A stretch of 64,000 nt of DNA from Acheta domesticus (Eukaryota > Arthropoda > Insecta > Orthoptera > Gryllidae). The translations under genes were made by a program, and so were the position numbers. Of this stretch, positions 1 to 11,110 are shown piece after piece. The stretch's first letter is position 1, and every line of letters starts with the position of its first letter. The notes below the pieces were generated by a model, which did no database searches, was not told the DNA's origin, and saw only the letters and a list, made by a program, of their open reading frames with translations. Location of the stretch: the NCBI GenBank assembly GCA_031308135.1, contig JAHLJT010009419.1, positions 179,460,739-179,524,738 on the forward strand. Reading direction: 5' to 3'.

Positions 1-1199
1 ATTAAATTGAAGAAAATTGATAAAATAAGAAAAAGTCTTGTAAAAACAGCAAAATATGTAAAATATGTAATATAGTACTAAATATGTAAAAATATGTAAC
101 GAAAAAATTCTATATTGTGTTAGGAGGGCGATGATTTGCCAAGATTACAGTTTTGAGAACGGTAAGTAGAAAGACAAAAAAATATGTAATTACATAAAAA
201 TCCGGTCTCTACTCATCAGTTGCAGTACACTCAGTGCCGATGGCGTAATGATGGGTATTAAATTATGAAATTTCTTATAATATTTTAGTTAAAGAATTCA
301 ATCTAACTACTCTTGTCAATAGAAGAGTCTTTGCTGAAGAATTGTTTTGAATCGTAAAGAAATAAGTCATGACAGAGTTGAACACTCACAGGAAAAAGCA
401 GGGAGATGTAAGAACCAAGGCTGCAGTGGTAAAAGGCACCTACGTTGCGAGAAATATCAAATTTGTTTGTGCTTTTTCAAAAGTCGAAACTGTTTTTATG
501 ATTATCATACTAAATAATGCACTAAAAAATCTTTTCTTTTAGATGAAATATGTACTTTTCTTTATTTTGTCATATTTTAAAGTAATTTTTTACTGTATTT
601 TGAACGTTTGTAATCTTCAATTTGTAGTTCTTGATTTTTTTTATTTTCAATATTATTTTTATGATCACGTATGTTTGCTTTAAAACACTCAGTATATGCA
701 TCCATTATTTAATTTTGTAGCATATTTGTGCAATAAAACCATTATTTACGAAAAAAACCTTGAGATATTTGCACTGTTCCATGTAAAAGACACCTATATC
801 CGTTAACTACTGACGTCCATGATCATTGACATTCTATATCTCAAAAACCAACCATCCGAAAATTTTGAAAAAGTCACACTTCATCCTTTCGTTCTTTAAA
901 TCCCATCTGTGAGTTTCCAAATTTTTAACTCAGTTTTTGTAAAGTCGGCAGTGAAGGGTTAAAATAGTTAATGGTCTATCAGATAACAATGAATTGCTGT
1001 CACAATTGTCATTTAACGCACGGGTATCAAATTTAAGAGGACGACAATTATTATATTTCAATAAACCAAATACAACATCACACAAATATTCACCACTCTT
1101 GAGAATGTCTTCAAAAGTCAATTAATTCAGTAGAGTGTGGGATTTAGACTTTAATTTCTCTTTTCCAAAATACAAACAGAATTTAAATATAATATTGAA
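1..1199. other. AT-rich DNA without a recognisable gene
   Basis: No conserved coding segment is seen on either strand. The nonamer AATATGTAA and close variants recur at about 53-108 and again at 179-190, probably a degenerate short tandem repeat. A 63-codon open frame on the minus strand at 930-1121 has no features I recognise. Confidence 0.5.
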
Positions 1200-1537
1200 A
1201 AATCACTGAATGTGGATTTATTGTGTTAAGTATTGCTCCCCATTACATTGCGATTATTTTGAAGATGGGATTTCCATTTTTGTAATATTGTCATTTAAAC
1301 TTATTTTTGTTACTTTTTTGTAATGACTGTTTTGAAGATATGTTTCCATTTTGTTTATCTTACTGGTGTGTCATGTTTTATCAATTTTTGAAAAATATGA
1401 ATTCTTGTAATTCGACTTCTGTAATTTAGTTTTGGTATTTCATTTGAAAATGTTTTTTTATTATTTTGTATTTTTGTATATTTTTCTTTGTAATGCCTAC
1501 TGTAATTGGGGCTTTGGCCTGTTGTGGGTAAATAAAT
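1200..1537 (+). mobile_element. LINE-like 3' end relic
   Basis: The segment ends in GGCCTGTTGTGGGTAAATAA followed by two more TAAA-type units. This resembles the 3' UTR end of insect non-LTR retrotransposons, which commonly finish in tandem TAAA units. The upstream part is T-rich and has no readable reverse-transcriptase sequence. Clade cannot be assigned. Confidence 0.5.
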
Positions 1538-1587
1538 AAATAAAACCCGAGTATCAAGCATTTCAAGACACGAGCGCATGTCATAAA

Positions 1588-1645
1588 CCTCACACGAGTG
1601 TTTTAAAACCCATTACATCGAGTTTATTAAAACCCATCCATGGCG
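1588..1645 (+). repeat. Short interspersed repeat with AAAACCCATTACAT core
   Basis: A GAGTGT-TTTAAAACCCATTACAT-GAGT pattern here recurs at 4189-4232 with the same internal doubling (two copies of AAAAC(C/T)CAT per site). It borders the 16-bp array here and a SINE at the other site. Identity unknown. Confidence 0.5.
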
Positions 1646-1677
1646 AAAATTGACATGTGCGCCACTGTACGCGAGAT

Positions 1678-2736
1678 GTACGCGCTAACGCAAGTACGCG
1701 CTAACGTAAGTACGCGCTAACGTAAGTACGCGCTAACGCAAGTACGCGCTAACGCAAGTACGCGCTAACGCAAGTACGCGCTAACGCAAGTACGCGCTAA
1801 CGCAAGTACGCGCTAACGCAAGTACGCGCTAACGCAAGTACGCGCTAACGCAAGTACGCGCTAACGCAAGTACGCGCTAACGCAAGTACGCGCTAACGCA
1901 AGTACGCGCTAACGCAAGTACGCGCTAACGCAAGTACGCGCTAACGCAAGTACGCGCTAACGCAAGTACGCGCTAACGCAAGTACGCGCTAACGCAAGTA
2001 CGCGCTAACGCAAGTACGCGCTAACGCAAGTACGCGCTAACGCAAGTACGCGCTAACGCAAGTACGCGCTAACGCAAGTACGCGCTAACGCAAGTACGCG
2101 CTAACGCAAGTACGCGCTAACGCAAGTACGCGCTAACTCAATGTACGGGCTAACGCAAGTACGCGCTAACGCAAGTACGCGCTAACGCAAGTACGCGCTA
2201 ACGCAAGTACGCGCTAACGCTGTACGCGCTAACGCAAGTACGCGCTAACGCAAGTACGCGCTAACGCAAGTACGCGCTAACGCAAGTACGCGCTAACGCA
2301 AGTACGCGCTAACGCAAGTACGCGCTAACGCAAGTACGCGCTAACGCAAGTACGCGCTAACGCAAGTACGCGCTAACGCAAGTACGCGCTAACGCAAGTA
2401 CGCGCTAACGCAAGTACGCGCTAACGCAAGTACGCGCTAACGCAAGTACGCGCTAACGCAAGTACGCGCTAACGCAAGTACGCGCTAACGCAAGTACGCG
2501 CTAACGCAAGTACGCGCTAACGCAAGTACGCGCTAACGCAAGTACGCGCTAACGCAAGTACGCGCTAACGCAAGTACGCGCTAACGCAAGTACGCGCTAA
2601 CGCAAGTACGCGCTAACGCAAGTACGCGCTAACGCAAGTACGCGCTAACGCAAGTACGCGCTAACGCAAGTACGCGCTAACGCAAAGTACGCGCTAAACG
2701 CAAGTACGCGCTAACGCAAGTACGCGCTAACGCAAG
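1678..2736 (+). repeat. Tandem array (minisatellite), 16-bp unit, about 66 copies
   Basis: The unit GTACGCGCTAACGCAA repeats almost without change for 1059 bp. The first units carry GTAAGT-type variants (CTAACGTAAG), and irregular units occur near 2135-2150, at 2219-2223 and at 2683-2702. Each unit holds three CpG dinucleotides, in strong contrast to the AT-rich surroundings. The very low divergence points to recent amplification or ongoing homogenisation. There is no coding evidence. Assembled copy number may be wrong for such an array. Confidence 0.97.
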
Positions 2737-2744
2737 CACACAAA

Positions 2745-3712
2745 TTGTGCATGGAGTCATACACTCCAATGTACGGGAAGTGCGTAAGAGCTTGCCACGT
2801 TATGCATTTTTGTGTACAAATTATGTCTTTGGCCCAAATGAATGTATGCCTGAGCTGTCTCCTGATTTACGCATCTGTAGTTTTTGTCAAAATGACTTAC
2901 TTAAGGGCGAGAATATATTTTCAGCAACCGCCGATGTCTATAAGTTTAACACGAACGTAGTAATCATATCACCAAGGGGCAGTATCAACAGCTCTCTACA
3001 AAAAATTCACATACAATTCATGTACATTACTCTACAACACTTTGCCAGAAGACATTAAACGATTAAACTTCAATAGAAAAGTTAAGTCCAAGTAAAATCT
3101 TTTCTGCTGCTAACTGTTTCTACACATTCGAGACTATACCGGGCATCAAAAAGGAAAGTAGCATTAAGCTTTAACAATGATAGTTAATGTAATTATTTAT
3201 CATTTGTACTGTATAATTCTAAAGAATCTGTAACAAGTATTGTACCACGGTTTCTGGGTTGATGGGCCCCATCTCGATCAGGTTTTTCGTCCAGTTTCCC
3301 TGATCCTTGAGCAAATGATGAGAGGTCCCTTGTTTTGCCTTCTGGACATAAATGAACTTCATTATTTGTGCACGTCTTCTGAATTTCAGTAGGAAAATAT
3401 AGTTATTCAAATTATTGCTTTCCATATTATCAAGGCAAAAGTATTATTCTTTCACGAAGAACATGAGGGTTCAGGGCAAGAATTTATAGCTAATTTACCT
3501 TTGAAATATATATTATATAGGAGCGAATATTTTGTCAACGAAAAACAGAAAAAAAACTCTCTTTTCTGTATTCAAAATTCGACTAGAATATGGTTTAGGA
3601 TAGAGATCACAGAATTATGAAAACGTGCACAAAATCGCCTTCTCCCCATAGCTCGCCACCATAGTTTTTAACTATTTTTGACGTAAATAAATAAAAAAAA
3701 TAAATAAAAAGC
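2745..3712 (+). mobile_element. Degenerate LINE C-terminus and 3' UTR
   Basis: Right after the 16-bp array the plus strand carries a decayed reading frame. Its end, in a shifted frame, reads YNTLPEDIKRLNFNRKVKSK and a stop near 3080. The N-x-LPEDIK pattern followed by a basic stretch is typical of the C-terminal tail of CR1/Jockey-type LINE ORF2 proteins. The 3' part shares a tract of about 150 bp (CCCCATCTCGATCAGGTTTT, 3266-3285) with 8800-8945, and ends in TTTTTGACGTAAATAAATAA at about 3677-3696, an end also found at 18459-18478. At least one frameshift; non-functional. Confidence 0.6.
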
Positions 3713-3973
3713 TTGAACTGGACTGTATTTGATGTGTTCGCGATGGAATCAATAGGGCGTGTACACGATGTGTACAACGACGTGTACCGTTGCGAATCGT
3801 TATATACACGTAGATTGCGAAACCAATGAATTACTTTTTAGTGGAAAACTTCCATAATTCACTCTGAAATTGCCATTAGCTGAACCCATCTGCAAATTTT
3901 GCACCTTTGAATTCGGTTAATTAATGTAGTCGGTCTCTGATAGATTAATTCACTAGGTGATAAACCTCACTGA

Positions 3974-3998
3974 CCCAACCTAACCTAACCTAACCTAA
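3974..3998. repeat. Interstitial insect-type telomere motif (CCTAA)n
   Basis: About five tandem copies of CCTAA (AACCTAACCTAACC pattern). TTAGG/CCTAA is the ancestral telomere repeat of insects. Here it is short and flanked by ordinary sequence on both sides, so it is not a chromosome end. Confidence 0.75.
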
Positions 3999-4266
3999 TC
4001 TATGTGAGTGTTCTCAAACAGCAAAAACTTTTTTCCCTGAACTTTCGTTGCAACTTGAATATGCATATTTCTGTGCACAACAGATGTGGACTACTGGACA
4101 GTATGGACAGGAGCAATGCTCCAAGTGAAAAACATAGTGCACAGCTGCTTTTCAGACCACCAAAACACGGATTTTCGCCAGGGATTACACCGAGTGTATT
4201 AAAACCCATTACATAGAGTGTACTAAAACTCATTTCTTGATCGGCTTAGGGGGTTCAAAGCATCAA

Positions 4267-4620
4267 TGGATGACTCTTTAGAACCTCTGAACGGAGGCAG
4301 TGTTTTTGACACTAGCTAGGTAGCTAGGTCATATTCAGACGCTGCCTGAAAGATACTTCTAAAGGCTAGTTGCTCTCACCGGTAGTTTTCCGTGGTTACT
4401 CCGATCAACACGAGGCGAATGCCGAAACACTACCCCAACAAACGGGCCCTGGACCGCGCGCGATCTTTCCTTCCTCTTCCTGGTCCTATCCTCATCCCTT
4501 ACACACACACACACACACACTTCCACTAATATTCACTACACTACCACACATGGGGGTATAGTAGTCGGGAGCTTAGCCCAGCTGGGGCGGTGCACTGCTG
4601 GGATGTGATAACTATTTGAA
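4267..4620 (+). mobile_element. SINE, copy 1 (truncated)
   Basis: Shares long blocks with the copies at 24390-24740 (plus) and 43543-44086 (minus): GACACTAGCTAGGTAGCTAGG, GGTAGTTTTCCGTGGTTACT, CGCGCGCGATCTTTCCTTCC-type tracts and GGAGCTTAGCCCAGCTGGGG. The internal (AC)n at 4500-4520 matches the (GT)n of the minus-strand copy. The tRNA-like head is eroded and the 3' tail is missing beyond about 4620. Confidence 0.8.
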
Positions 4621-5159
4621 GGACAAATCATACCTATTTGGACTAATGGTACAACTGGGGCAAATGATACCTAATTGACGTTAAATTTTACACGAATCTT
4701 TTCGTAGCATACGAGGTTCTGCCAGCGCTTCCTAGCGGTGTGTTACGCTATCAAGGGTTATAGGTAACCTTGGTTTAATTAACACATAGTACAACCGCAA
4801 ACGAGCATTCATGAGTCAGGTTAGGATCTTATTAAAATAAGTTTTATCAGTGAACAATTCAATGGTAAATTTTCTATGAATAATGTAAATCTACAGAAGT
4901 TGGACAATGTACATATCATTTATATAATCTTATATAATTATAACTTTTACTATGAATAAAATGTGTCGCAGTACTGTAAGGATTCTATGTATTGATGCAA
5001 TTTTTTGGATAACAGCAGATAAAACATGCTATTTACCGTCACCTCCCCGCCGGTAGGTCTCAGTACTGTGAGGAACACAATGGAATGAAACATTTAATGA
5101 ACTGTGACATTATTTTCGCTTTAATGCTTTGGTTGGATACATTTATATAATTGCTCAAG
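4621..5159. other. Unassigned sequence
   Basis: No gene or recognised repeat is seen between the truncated SINE and the 101-bp array. Confidence 0.4.
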
Positions 5160-8100
5160 TTTCTGTTTGCCAGACCCATCAAACCGCGCCCGCACGAGCT
5201 GCTTGTCCGCCTGGGGAGCCCGGCGCTCGTACGGGCACGGGCAACTTCCCCTCACTCCGCGCTCATTTCCCCTCCAAATCCAGAAACGGGTGTACGCGCG
5301 CAAGCTGATGCTTGGGAAGCCGGCTCCCTAAGGGCACGGGCAACTTCCCCTCTCTCCGCGCTCATTTCCCCTCCAAATACAGAAACGGGTGTACGCGCGC
5401 AAGCTGATGCTTGGGAAGCCCGGCTCCCCTAAGGGCACGGGCAACTTCCCCTCTCTCCGCGCTCATTTCCCCATCAAATCCAGAAACGGGTGTACGCGCG
5501 CAAGCTGATGCTTGGGAAGCCCGGCTCCCCTAAGGGCACGGGCAACTTCCCCTCACTCCGCGCTCATTTCCCCTCCAAATCCAGAAACGGGTGTACGCGC
5601 GCAAGCTGATGCTTGGGAAGCCCGGCTCCCCTAAGGGCACGGGCAACTTCCCCTCACTCCGCGCTCATTTCCCCTCCAAATCCAGAAACGGGTGTACGCG
5701 CGCAAGCTGATGCTTGGGAAGCCCGGCTCCCCTAAGGGCACGGGCAACTTCCCCTCACTCCGCGCTCATTTCCCCTCCAAATCCAGAAACGGGTGTACGC
5801 GCGCAAGCTGATGCTTGGGAAGCCCGGCTCCCCTAAGGGCACGGGCAACTTCCCCTCTCTCCGCGCTCATTTCCCCTCCAAATACAGAAAACGGGTGTAC
5901 GCGCGCAAGCTGATGCTTGGGAAGCCCGGCTCCCCTAAGGGCACGGGCAACTTCCCCTCTCTCCGCGCTCATTTCCCCATCAAATCCAGAAACGGGTGTA
6001 CGCGCGCAAGCTGATGCTTGGGAAGCCCGGCTCCCCTAAGGGCACGGGCAACTTCCCCTCACTCCGCGCTCATTTCCCCTCCAAATCCAGAAAACGGGTG
6101 TACGCGCGCAAGCTGATGCTTGGGAAGCCCGGCTCCCCTAAGGGCACGGGCAACTTCCCCTCACTCCGCGCTCATTTTCCCATCCAAATCCAGAAACGGG
6201 TGTACGCGCGCAAGCTGATGCTTGGGAAGCCCGGCTCCCCTAAGGGCACGGGCAACTTCCCCTCACTCCGCGCTCATTTCCCCTCCAAATCCAGAAACGG
6301 GGTGTACGCGCGCAAGCTGATGCTTGGGTAAGCCCGGCTCCCCTAAGGGCACGGGCAACTTCCCCTCACTCCGCGCTCATTTCCCCTCCAAATCCAGAAA
6401 CGGGTGTACGCGCGCAAGCTGATGCTTGGGAAGCCCGGCTCCCCTAAGGGCACGGGCAACTTCCCCTCACTCCGCGCTCATTTCCCCCTCCAAATCCAGA
6501 AACGGGTGTACGCGCGCAAGCTGATGCTTGGGAAGCCCGGCTCCCCTAAGGGCACATGCAACTTCCCCTCACTCCGCGCTCATTTCCCCTCCAAATCCAG
6601 AAACGGGTGTACGCGCGCAAGCTGATGCTTGGGAAGCCCGGCTCCCCTAAGGGCACGGGCAACTTCCCCTCACTCCGCGCTCATTTCCCCTCCAAATCCA
6701 GAAACGGGTGTACGCGCGCAAGCTGATGCTTGGGAAGCCCGGCTCCCCTAAGGGCACGGGCAACTTCCCCTCTCTCCGCGCTCATTTCCCCTCCAAATCC
6801 AGAAACGGGTGTACGCGCGCAAGCTGATGCTTGGGAAGCCCGGCTCCCCTAAAGGCACGGGCAACTTCCCCTCTCTCCGCGCCTCATTTCCCCTCCAAAT
6901 CCAGAAACGGGTGTACGCGCGCAAGCTGATGCTTGGGAAGCCCGGCTCCCCTAAGGCACGGGCAACTTCCCCTCTCTCCGCGCTCATTTCCCCGTCCAAA
7001 TCCAGAAACGGGTGTACGCGCGCAAGCTGATGCTTGGGAAGCCCGGCTCCCCTAAGGGCACGGGCAACTTCCCCTCTCTCCGCGCTCATTTCCCCTCCAA
7101 ATCCAGAAACGGGTGTACGCGCGCAAGCTGATGCTTGGGAAGCCCGGCTCCCCTAAGGGCAACGGGCAACTTCCCCTCTCTCCGCGCTCATTTCCCCTCC
7201 AAATCCAGAAACGGGTGTACGCGCGCAAGCTGATGCTTGGGAAGCCCGGCTCCCCTAAGGGCACGGGCAACTTCCCCTCTCTCCGCGCTCATTTCCCCAT
7301 CAAATCCAGAAACGGGTGTACGCGCGCAAGCTGATGCTTGGGAAGCCCGGCTCCCCTAAGGGCACGGGCAACTTCCCCTCACTCCGCGCTCATTTCCCCT
7401 CCAAATCCAGAAACGGGTGTACGCGCGCAAGCTGATGCTTGGGAAGCCCGGCTCCCCTAAGGGCACGGGCAACTTCCCCTCTCTCCGCGCTCATTTCCCC
7501 TCGAAATCCAGAAACGGGTGTACGCGCGCAAGCTGATGCTTGGGAAGCCCGGCTCCCCTAAGGGCACGGGCAACTTCCCCTCACTCCGCGCTCATTTCCC
7601 TCCAAATCCAGAAACGGGTGTACGCGCGCAAGCTGATGCTTGGGAAGCCCGGCTCCCCTAAGGGCACGGGCAACTTCCCCTCACTCCGCGTTCATTTCCC
7701 TCCAAATCCAGAAACGGGTGTACGCGCGCAAGCTGATGCTTGGGAAGCCCGGCTCCCCTAAAGGCACGGGCAACTTCCCCTCTCTCCGCGCTCATTCCCC
7801 TCGAAATCCAGAAACGGGTGTACGCGCGCAAGCTGATGCTTGGGAAGCCCGGCTCCCCTAAGGGCACGGGCAACTTCCCCTCTCTCCGCGCTCATTTCCC
7901 TCCAAATCCAGAAACGGGTGTACGCGCGCAAGCTGATGCTTGGGAAGCCCGGCTCCCCTAAGGGCACGGGCAACTTCCCCTCTCTCCGCGCTCATTCCCC
8001 TCCAAATCCAGAAACGGGTGTACGCGCGCAAGCTGATGCTTGGGAAGCCCGGCTCCCCTAAGGGCACGGGCAACTTCCCCTCTCTCCGCGCTCATTTCCC

Positions 8101-8636
8101 CTCCAAATCCAGAAACGGGTGTACGCGCGCAAGCTGATGCTTGGGAAGCCCGGCTCCCTAAGGGCACGGGCAACTTCCCCTCTCTCCGCGCTCATTTCCC
8201 CATCAAATCCAGAAACGGGTGTACGCGCGCAAGCTGATGCTTGGGAAGCCCGGCTCCCCTAAGGGCACGGGCAACTTCCCCTCACTCCGCGCTCATTTCC
8301 CCTCCAAATCCAGAAACGGGTGTACGCGCGCAAGCTGATGCTTGGAAGCCCGGCTCCCCTAAGGGCACGGGCAACTTCCCTCTCTCCGCGCTCATTTCCC
8401 CTCGAAATCCAGAAACGGGTGTACGCGCGCAAGCTGATGCTTGGGAAGCCCGGCTCCCCTAAGGGCACGGGCAACTTCCCCTCACTCCGCGCTCATTTCC
8501 CCTCCAAATCCAGAAACGGGTGTACGCGCGCAAGCTGATGCTTGGGAAGCCCGGCTCCCTAAGGGCACGGGCAACTTCCCCTCACTCCGCGCTCATTTCC
8601 CCTCCAAATCCAGAAACGGGTGTACGCGCTCAAGCT
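5160..8636 (+). repeat. Tandem satellite array, about 101-bp unit, about 34 copies
   Basis: GC- and CpG-rich unit built from the blocks GGCACGGGCAACTTCCCCTC, ACTCCGCGCTCATTTCCCCT, CCAAATCCAGAAACGGGTGT, ACGCGCGCAAGCTGATGCTT and GGGAAGCCCGGCTCCCCTAA. Main variants are CACTCCG versus CTCTCCG, 1-bp length changes (100-102 bp) and TACAG/TCCAG. Units between about 7540 and 8140 run at exactly 100 bp because of a shared 1-bp loss in the T/C run, a sign of local homogenisation. The first unit (about 5160-5230) and the last (8590-8636) are the most diverged, as expected for array edges. The many open frames inside are by-products: 101 is not a multiple of 3, so no single frame is kept. Confidence 0.97.
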
Positions 8637-8649
8637 GGAGCGGCGCGAG

Positions 8650-9178
8650 GCGGTGAATTGTGGCTTCATACGAAATATGTGTGCCAGATTCTTTCCGTGT
8701 TGCATTATTTATTTTCTTCTCTACTTATTACTATTTGATGTTTAATTTCTCACTAAATTCTGCCTTACATAAACATCTTTGCTAAGTGACCGGAATATGT
8801 ACTTCAGCTTCCGGGCCAATAACCCCCATCTCGATCAGGTTTTTGTCCAGTCTCCCTGATCCATTGAGTAAAAGCTGAGATGGCCCCTTGTTTTGCTTCT
8901 GGACGTAAATGTAGCTTCACTGTGCGCACGTTTTGTTGAGCACTCCTTTTGCTAGTAGTTCATTGTCCGTTGAAATTTATTTTCTATAACTCGGGAACAA
9001 ACATATTTAAAATATTTTATTTTTCTAAAATAATTATTTTCTAAATTAATTTTTTGGTGTGGTGTTTTTTTTGTTTTGTTTTTTTATTCTGGCCCTCAAG
9101 AAAATGTGCGCAGATAAATCTTTCCCCACACGTATATACAGTTTTTACTGTTTTTTGACAAATAAATAAATAAATGTT
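8650..9178 (+). mobile_element. LINE 3' UTR fragment
   Basis: The tract at about 8800-8945 (CCCCATCTCGATCAGGTTTT, then CCTTGTTTTGCTTCTGGACG and a GCGCACGTTTTGTTGA segment) is homologous to 3250-3400 in the same orientation. The element ends near 9150-9178 with TTTTTTGACAAATAAATAAA, which also occurs reverse-complemented at about 12526-12557. No coding part is preserved. Confidence 0.65.
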
Positions 9179-9372
9179 TCAATTGCGAATTCTTTCCTTG
9201 TTTTAGTTTTGTGTTGAATTATTAAATCAATTTATAATCATATTCATATTTATTGTATTTAGCAACAATGTGAAATAAATTTACCAGTCTCAGTTAACTC
9301 AGTTAACAATTCTCGGCTTACGGACTGACAGCACTCTAATAGGCAAGAATATTTGTCTGTTAAACCTTCTAA

Positions 9373-9423
9373 CCTGAACGTAGAAAGTTCAGGCTTATGA
9401 GTGATACTAATATCACTCATAAG
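9373..9423. repeat. Two adjacent perfect hairpins
   Basis: A 7-bp perfect stem (CCTGAAC 9373-9379 with GTTCAGG 9387-9393) is followed at once by a 12-bp perfect stem (CTTATGAGTGAT 9394-9405 with ATCACTCATAAG 9412-9423, loop 6 nt). Function unknown. Confidence 0.7.
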
Positions 9424-9840
9424 TAAACAGAATTACAAAATCAAGACATTTTTAATTATTATTTTTAATTCTACTCTCAATTGAGCAATTGTAATCAGAC
9501 TGATGTGTTATTTCATTTTAATGCATAATTTACTATTTGCCTTAAAGAGAAAATAGTAATTAATACAGCTAAATTTGTGACAATAATTGTCAAGTAACTT
9601 CTCTCAAAGTCTGTCATGACCCATGTATCAGTGACGCATCGCCAGTCTCTAGCAGGTGTACAATTCTTCCTTTTCAATGTCGTGCCAGCCAATTTCTCTG
9701 GACGCAGTGTCCGCGAGCTCTAGTAAGCTTGTTACATTGCCCATGACCTTGGCATGCATGCTGTATTCCAAGCTAGCAATATCTTATTGACTGAATAATC
9801 AAACAATAACGAGCAGCTATATCATATAAGAGAATTATAG

Positions 9841-9842
<2 letters not shown>

Positions 9843-9878
<36 letters not shown>
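9843..9878. repeat. (TA)n microsatellite
   Basis: Uninterrupted alternating A/T for about 36 bp. Confidence 0.95.
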
Positions 9879-9880
<2 letters not shown>

Positions 9881-10365
9881 TTTATTTATTTTTACTTGCT
9901 GAAGTAGAGTTGTCTCGGTATTTATTTATGTATCAAAATCATCTTTTGGGCAGGGAAAGGAATACGTTTCATTTGTATATCTTTCCTCTATCCTGCCCAA
10001 AGCTGACAAGTCGTACGCGTTTCCGTCGATACGACTGACCTGTTCCAATCGCCCACTTCCTGTCGTCCCCATACACTCTATTCTGACTCGTCGCGCCCTA
10101 TTTCGTCCGGTGCAGTTGCGCTAGACAGGCCCAATCGATTTTCCCGCGATCTTCAGTGTTAGGATCATCGTTGCTATAGGCACTTGTAAAAACTGATGCA
10201 TCCTCTCAGCAAACGCTCAAATAAAATTTTCAGCTTCAACTCAAATCTCTAACGCAATAAAGCAAAATGAACTTAATTGGAGATTTTATGAGCTTTTGGA
10301 ATAATTTAATTTACATTGGTAGATTTCATCATATCAGAGATTTTTGCGATAATCTCAAAAATATA
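9879..10365. other. No gene recognised
   Basis: A less AT-rich patch at about 9985-10150 with several CpGs lies here. I see no coding signature, splice-flanked exon or known repeat in it. Confidence 0.4.
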
Positions 10366-10440
10366 CAGTAATCCTTTGACATTCGAAAGGGTTAGGTTCC
10401 CAAAAAACATCACGAATGTCAAATCCGTGAATGTTGAGTA
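10366..10440 (+). mobile_element. Possible pogo/mariner-type MITE end
   Basis: TACAGTAATCCTTTGACATT, then GAAAGGGTTAGGTTCC and CACGAATGTCAAATCCGTGA, resembles the outer end of pogo/Tigger-like elements (compare 22949-23136, which starts CAGTAAACCCT). No matching right end is seen nearby. Confidence 0.4.
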
Positions 10441-10479
10441 TCTTTTAATGAAGAAAAATGGATTATAAAGACTGATATT

Positions 10480-10800
10480 CTCAAAAAATTATTTTATTTG
10501 AAGATATGTCTTAGATGAAATGAGATTTTTACGTGAAAAATCTTTCTTCTGTAGTTGTGGAAAGAAGCCGAAAAAAAATTGTACTCTCTCAATTTTTGAA
10601 ATTCAGAGAGTTGAACAAAAACTTGGATTTTTAATTTATTTTGGCCTATCCTACGAAATTATTTAATCAAACAATTTGAAATAACTTTTAAGAAAGTGTT
10701 TAAAACTATGTAAAATACCCTCAAAAATGAAAATTTCCGTTTCAAATTTGTAGGGTCTCGAGTTCGGTCAGATCAATCAGGAAATTGAATGAATCATACA
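10480..10800 (+). mobile_element. Family M repeat, internal fragment
   Basis: Shares the order of blocks seen at 13500-13850 and 60530-60850: TCTGTAGTTG-TGGAAAGAAGCCGAAAAAAA, AAATTCAGAG, a TAAAATACCCTCAAA segment, then a TCGAGTTCGGTCAGATC-type block. No terminal sequences are present. Confidence 0.6.
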
Positions 10801-10876
10801 GATATCGTCAAAATTACAAGAGAGATGTTTCAAGTCAGGCCAAACAATAGAAAAAGTAACTTAGAGAAAAGCCAGT

Positions 10877-11110
10877 TTAATCCTAGAACTGCACATTGGG
10901 GACTACTGGACCCCATCCAGTTTTCAAATTCACACAGAGTGGAAATTTCTGACGACAGCGCTTAGCGCTTTATGTAAATTTGAATTACACCATTAGCTTT
11001 CTCTCATACTACTTACAATCTCATTTGGTTCCAATACTTTGCCGAGAATAGAAGCTAATTCGTCGGTGCAGCTGGACCCCAGTGTGCAGATTCTGATTGT
11101 CCAGCACACA
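10877..11110. mobile_element. Short inverted-repeat element at a TTAA site (piggyBac-like MITE?)
   Basis: TTAA at 10877-10880 is followed by AGAACTGCACATTGGGG (10885-10901). An inverted relative (CCCCAGTGTGCAGATTCT) lies at 11076-11093. TTAA targets and short CC-type ends are the hallmark of piggyBac elements. The right-hand TTAA is not seen, so the assignment is tentative. Confidence 0.4.

Noticed and set aside
1678..2736. Regular repeat spacing suggestive of a CRISPR array
   Set aside because: Units are contiguous 16-mers with no unique spacers, in a eukaryotic genome.
3974..3998. True telomere end
   Set aside because: Only about five units, with ordinary repeat-rich sequence on both sides.
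5151..8738. Many overlapping open frames on both strands in the 101-bp array (up to 113 codons)
   Set aside because: The unit length of about 101 bp is not a multiple of 3, so no frame persists. Openness follows from GC-rich composition and repetition, and both strands are equally open.
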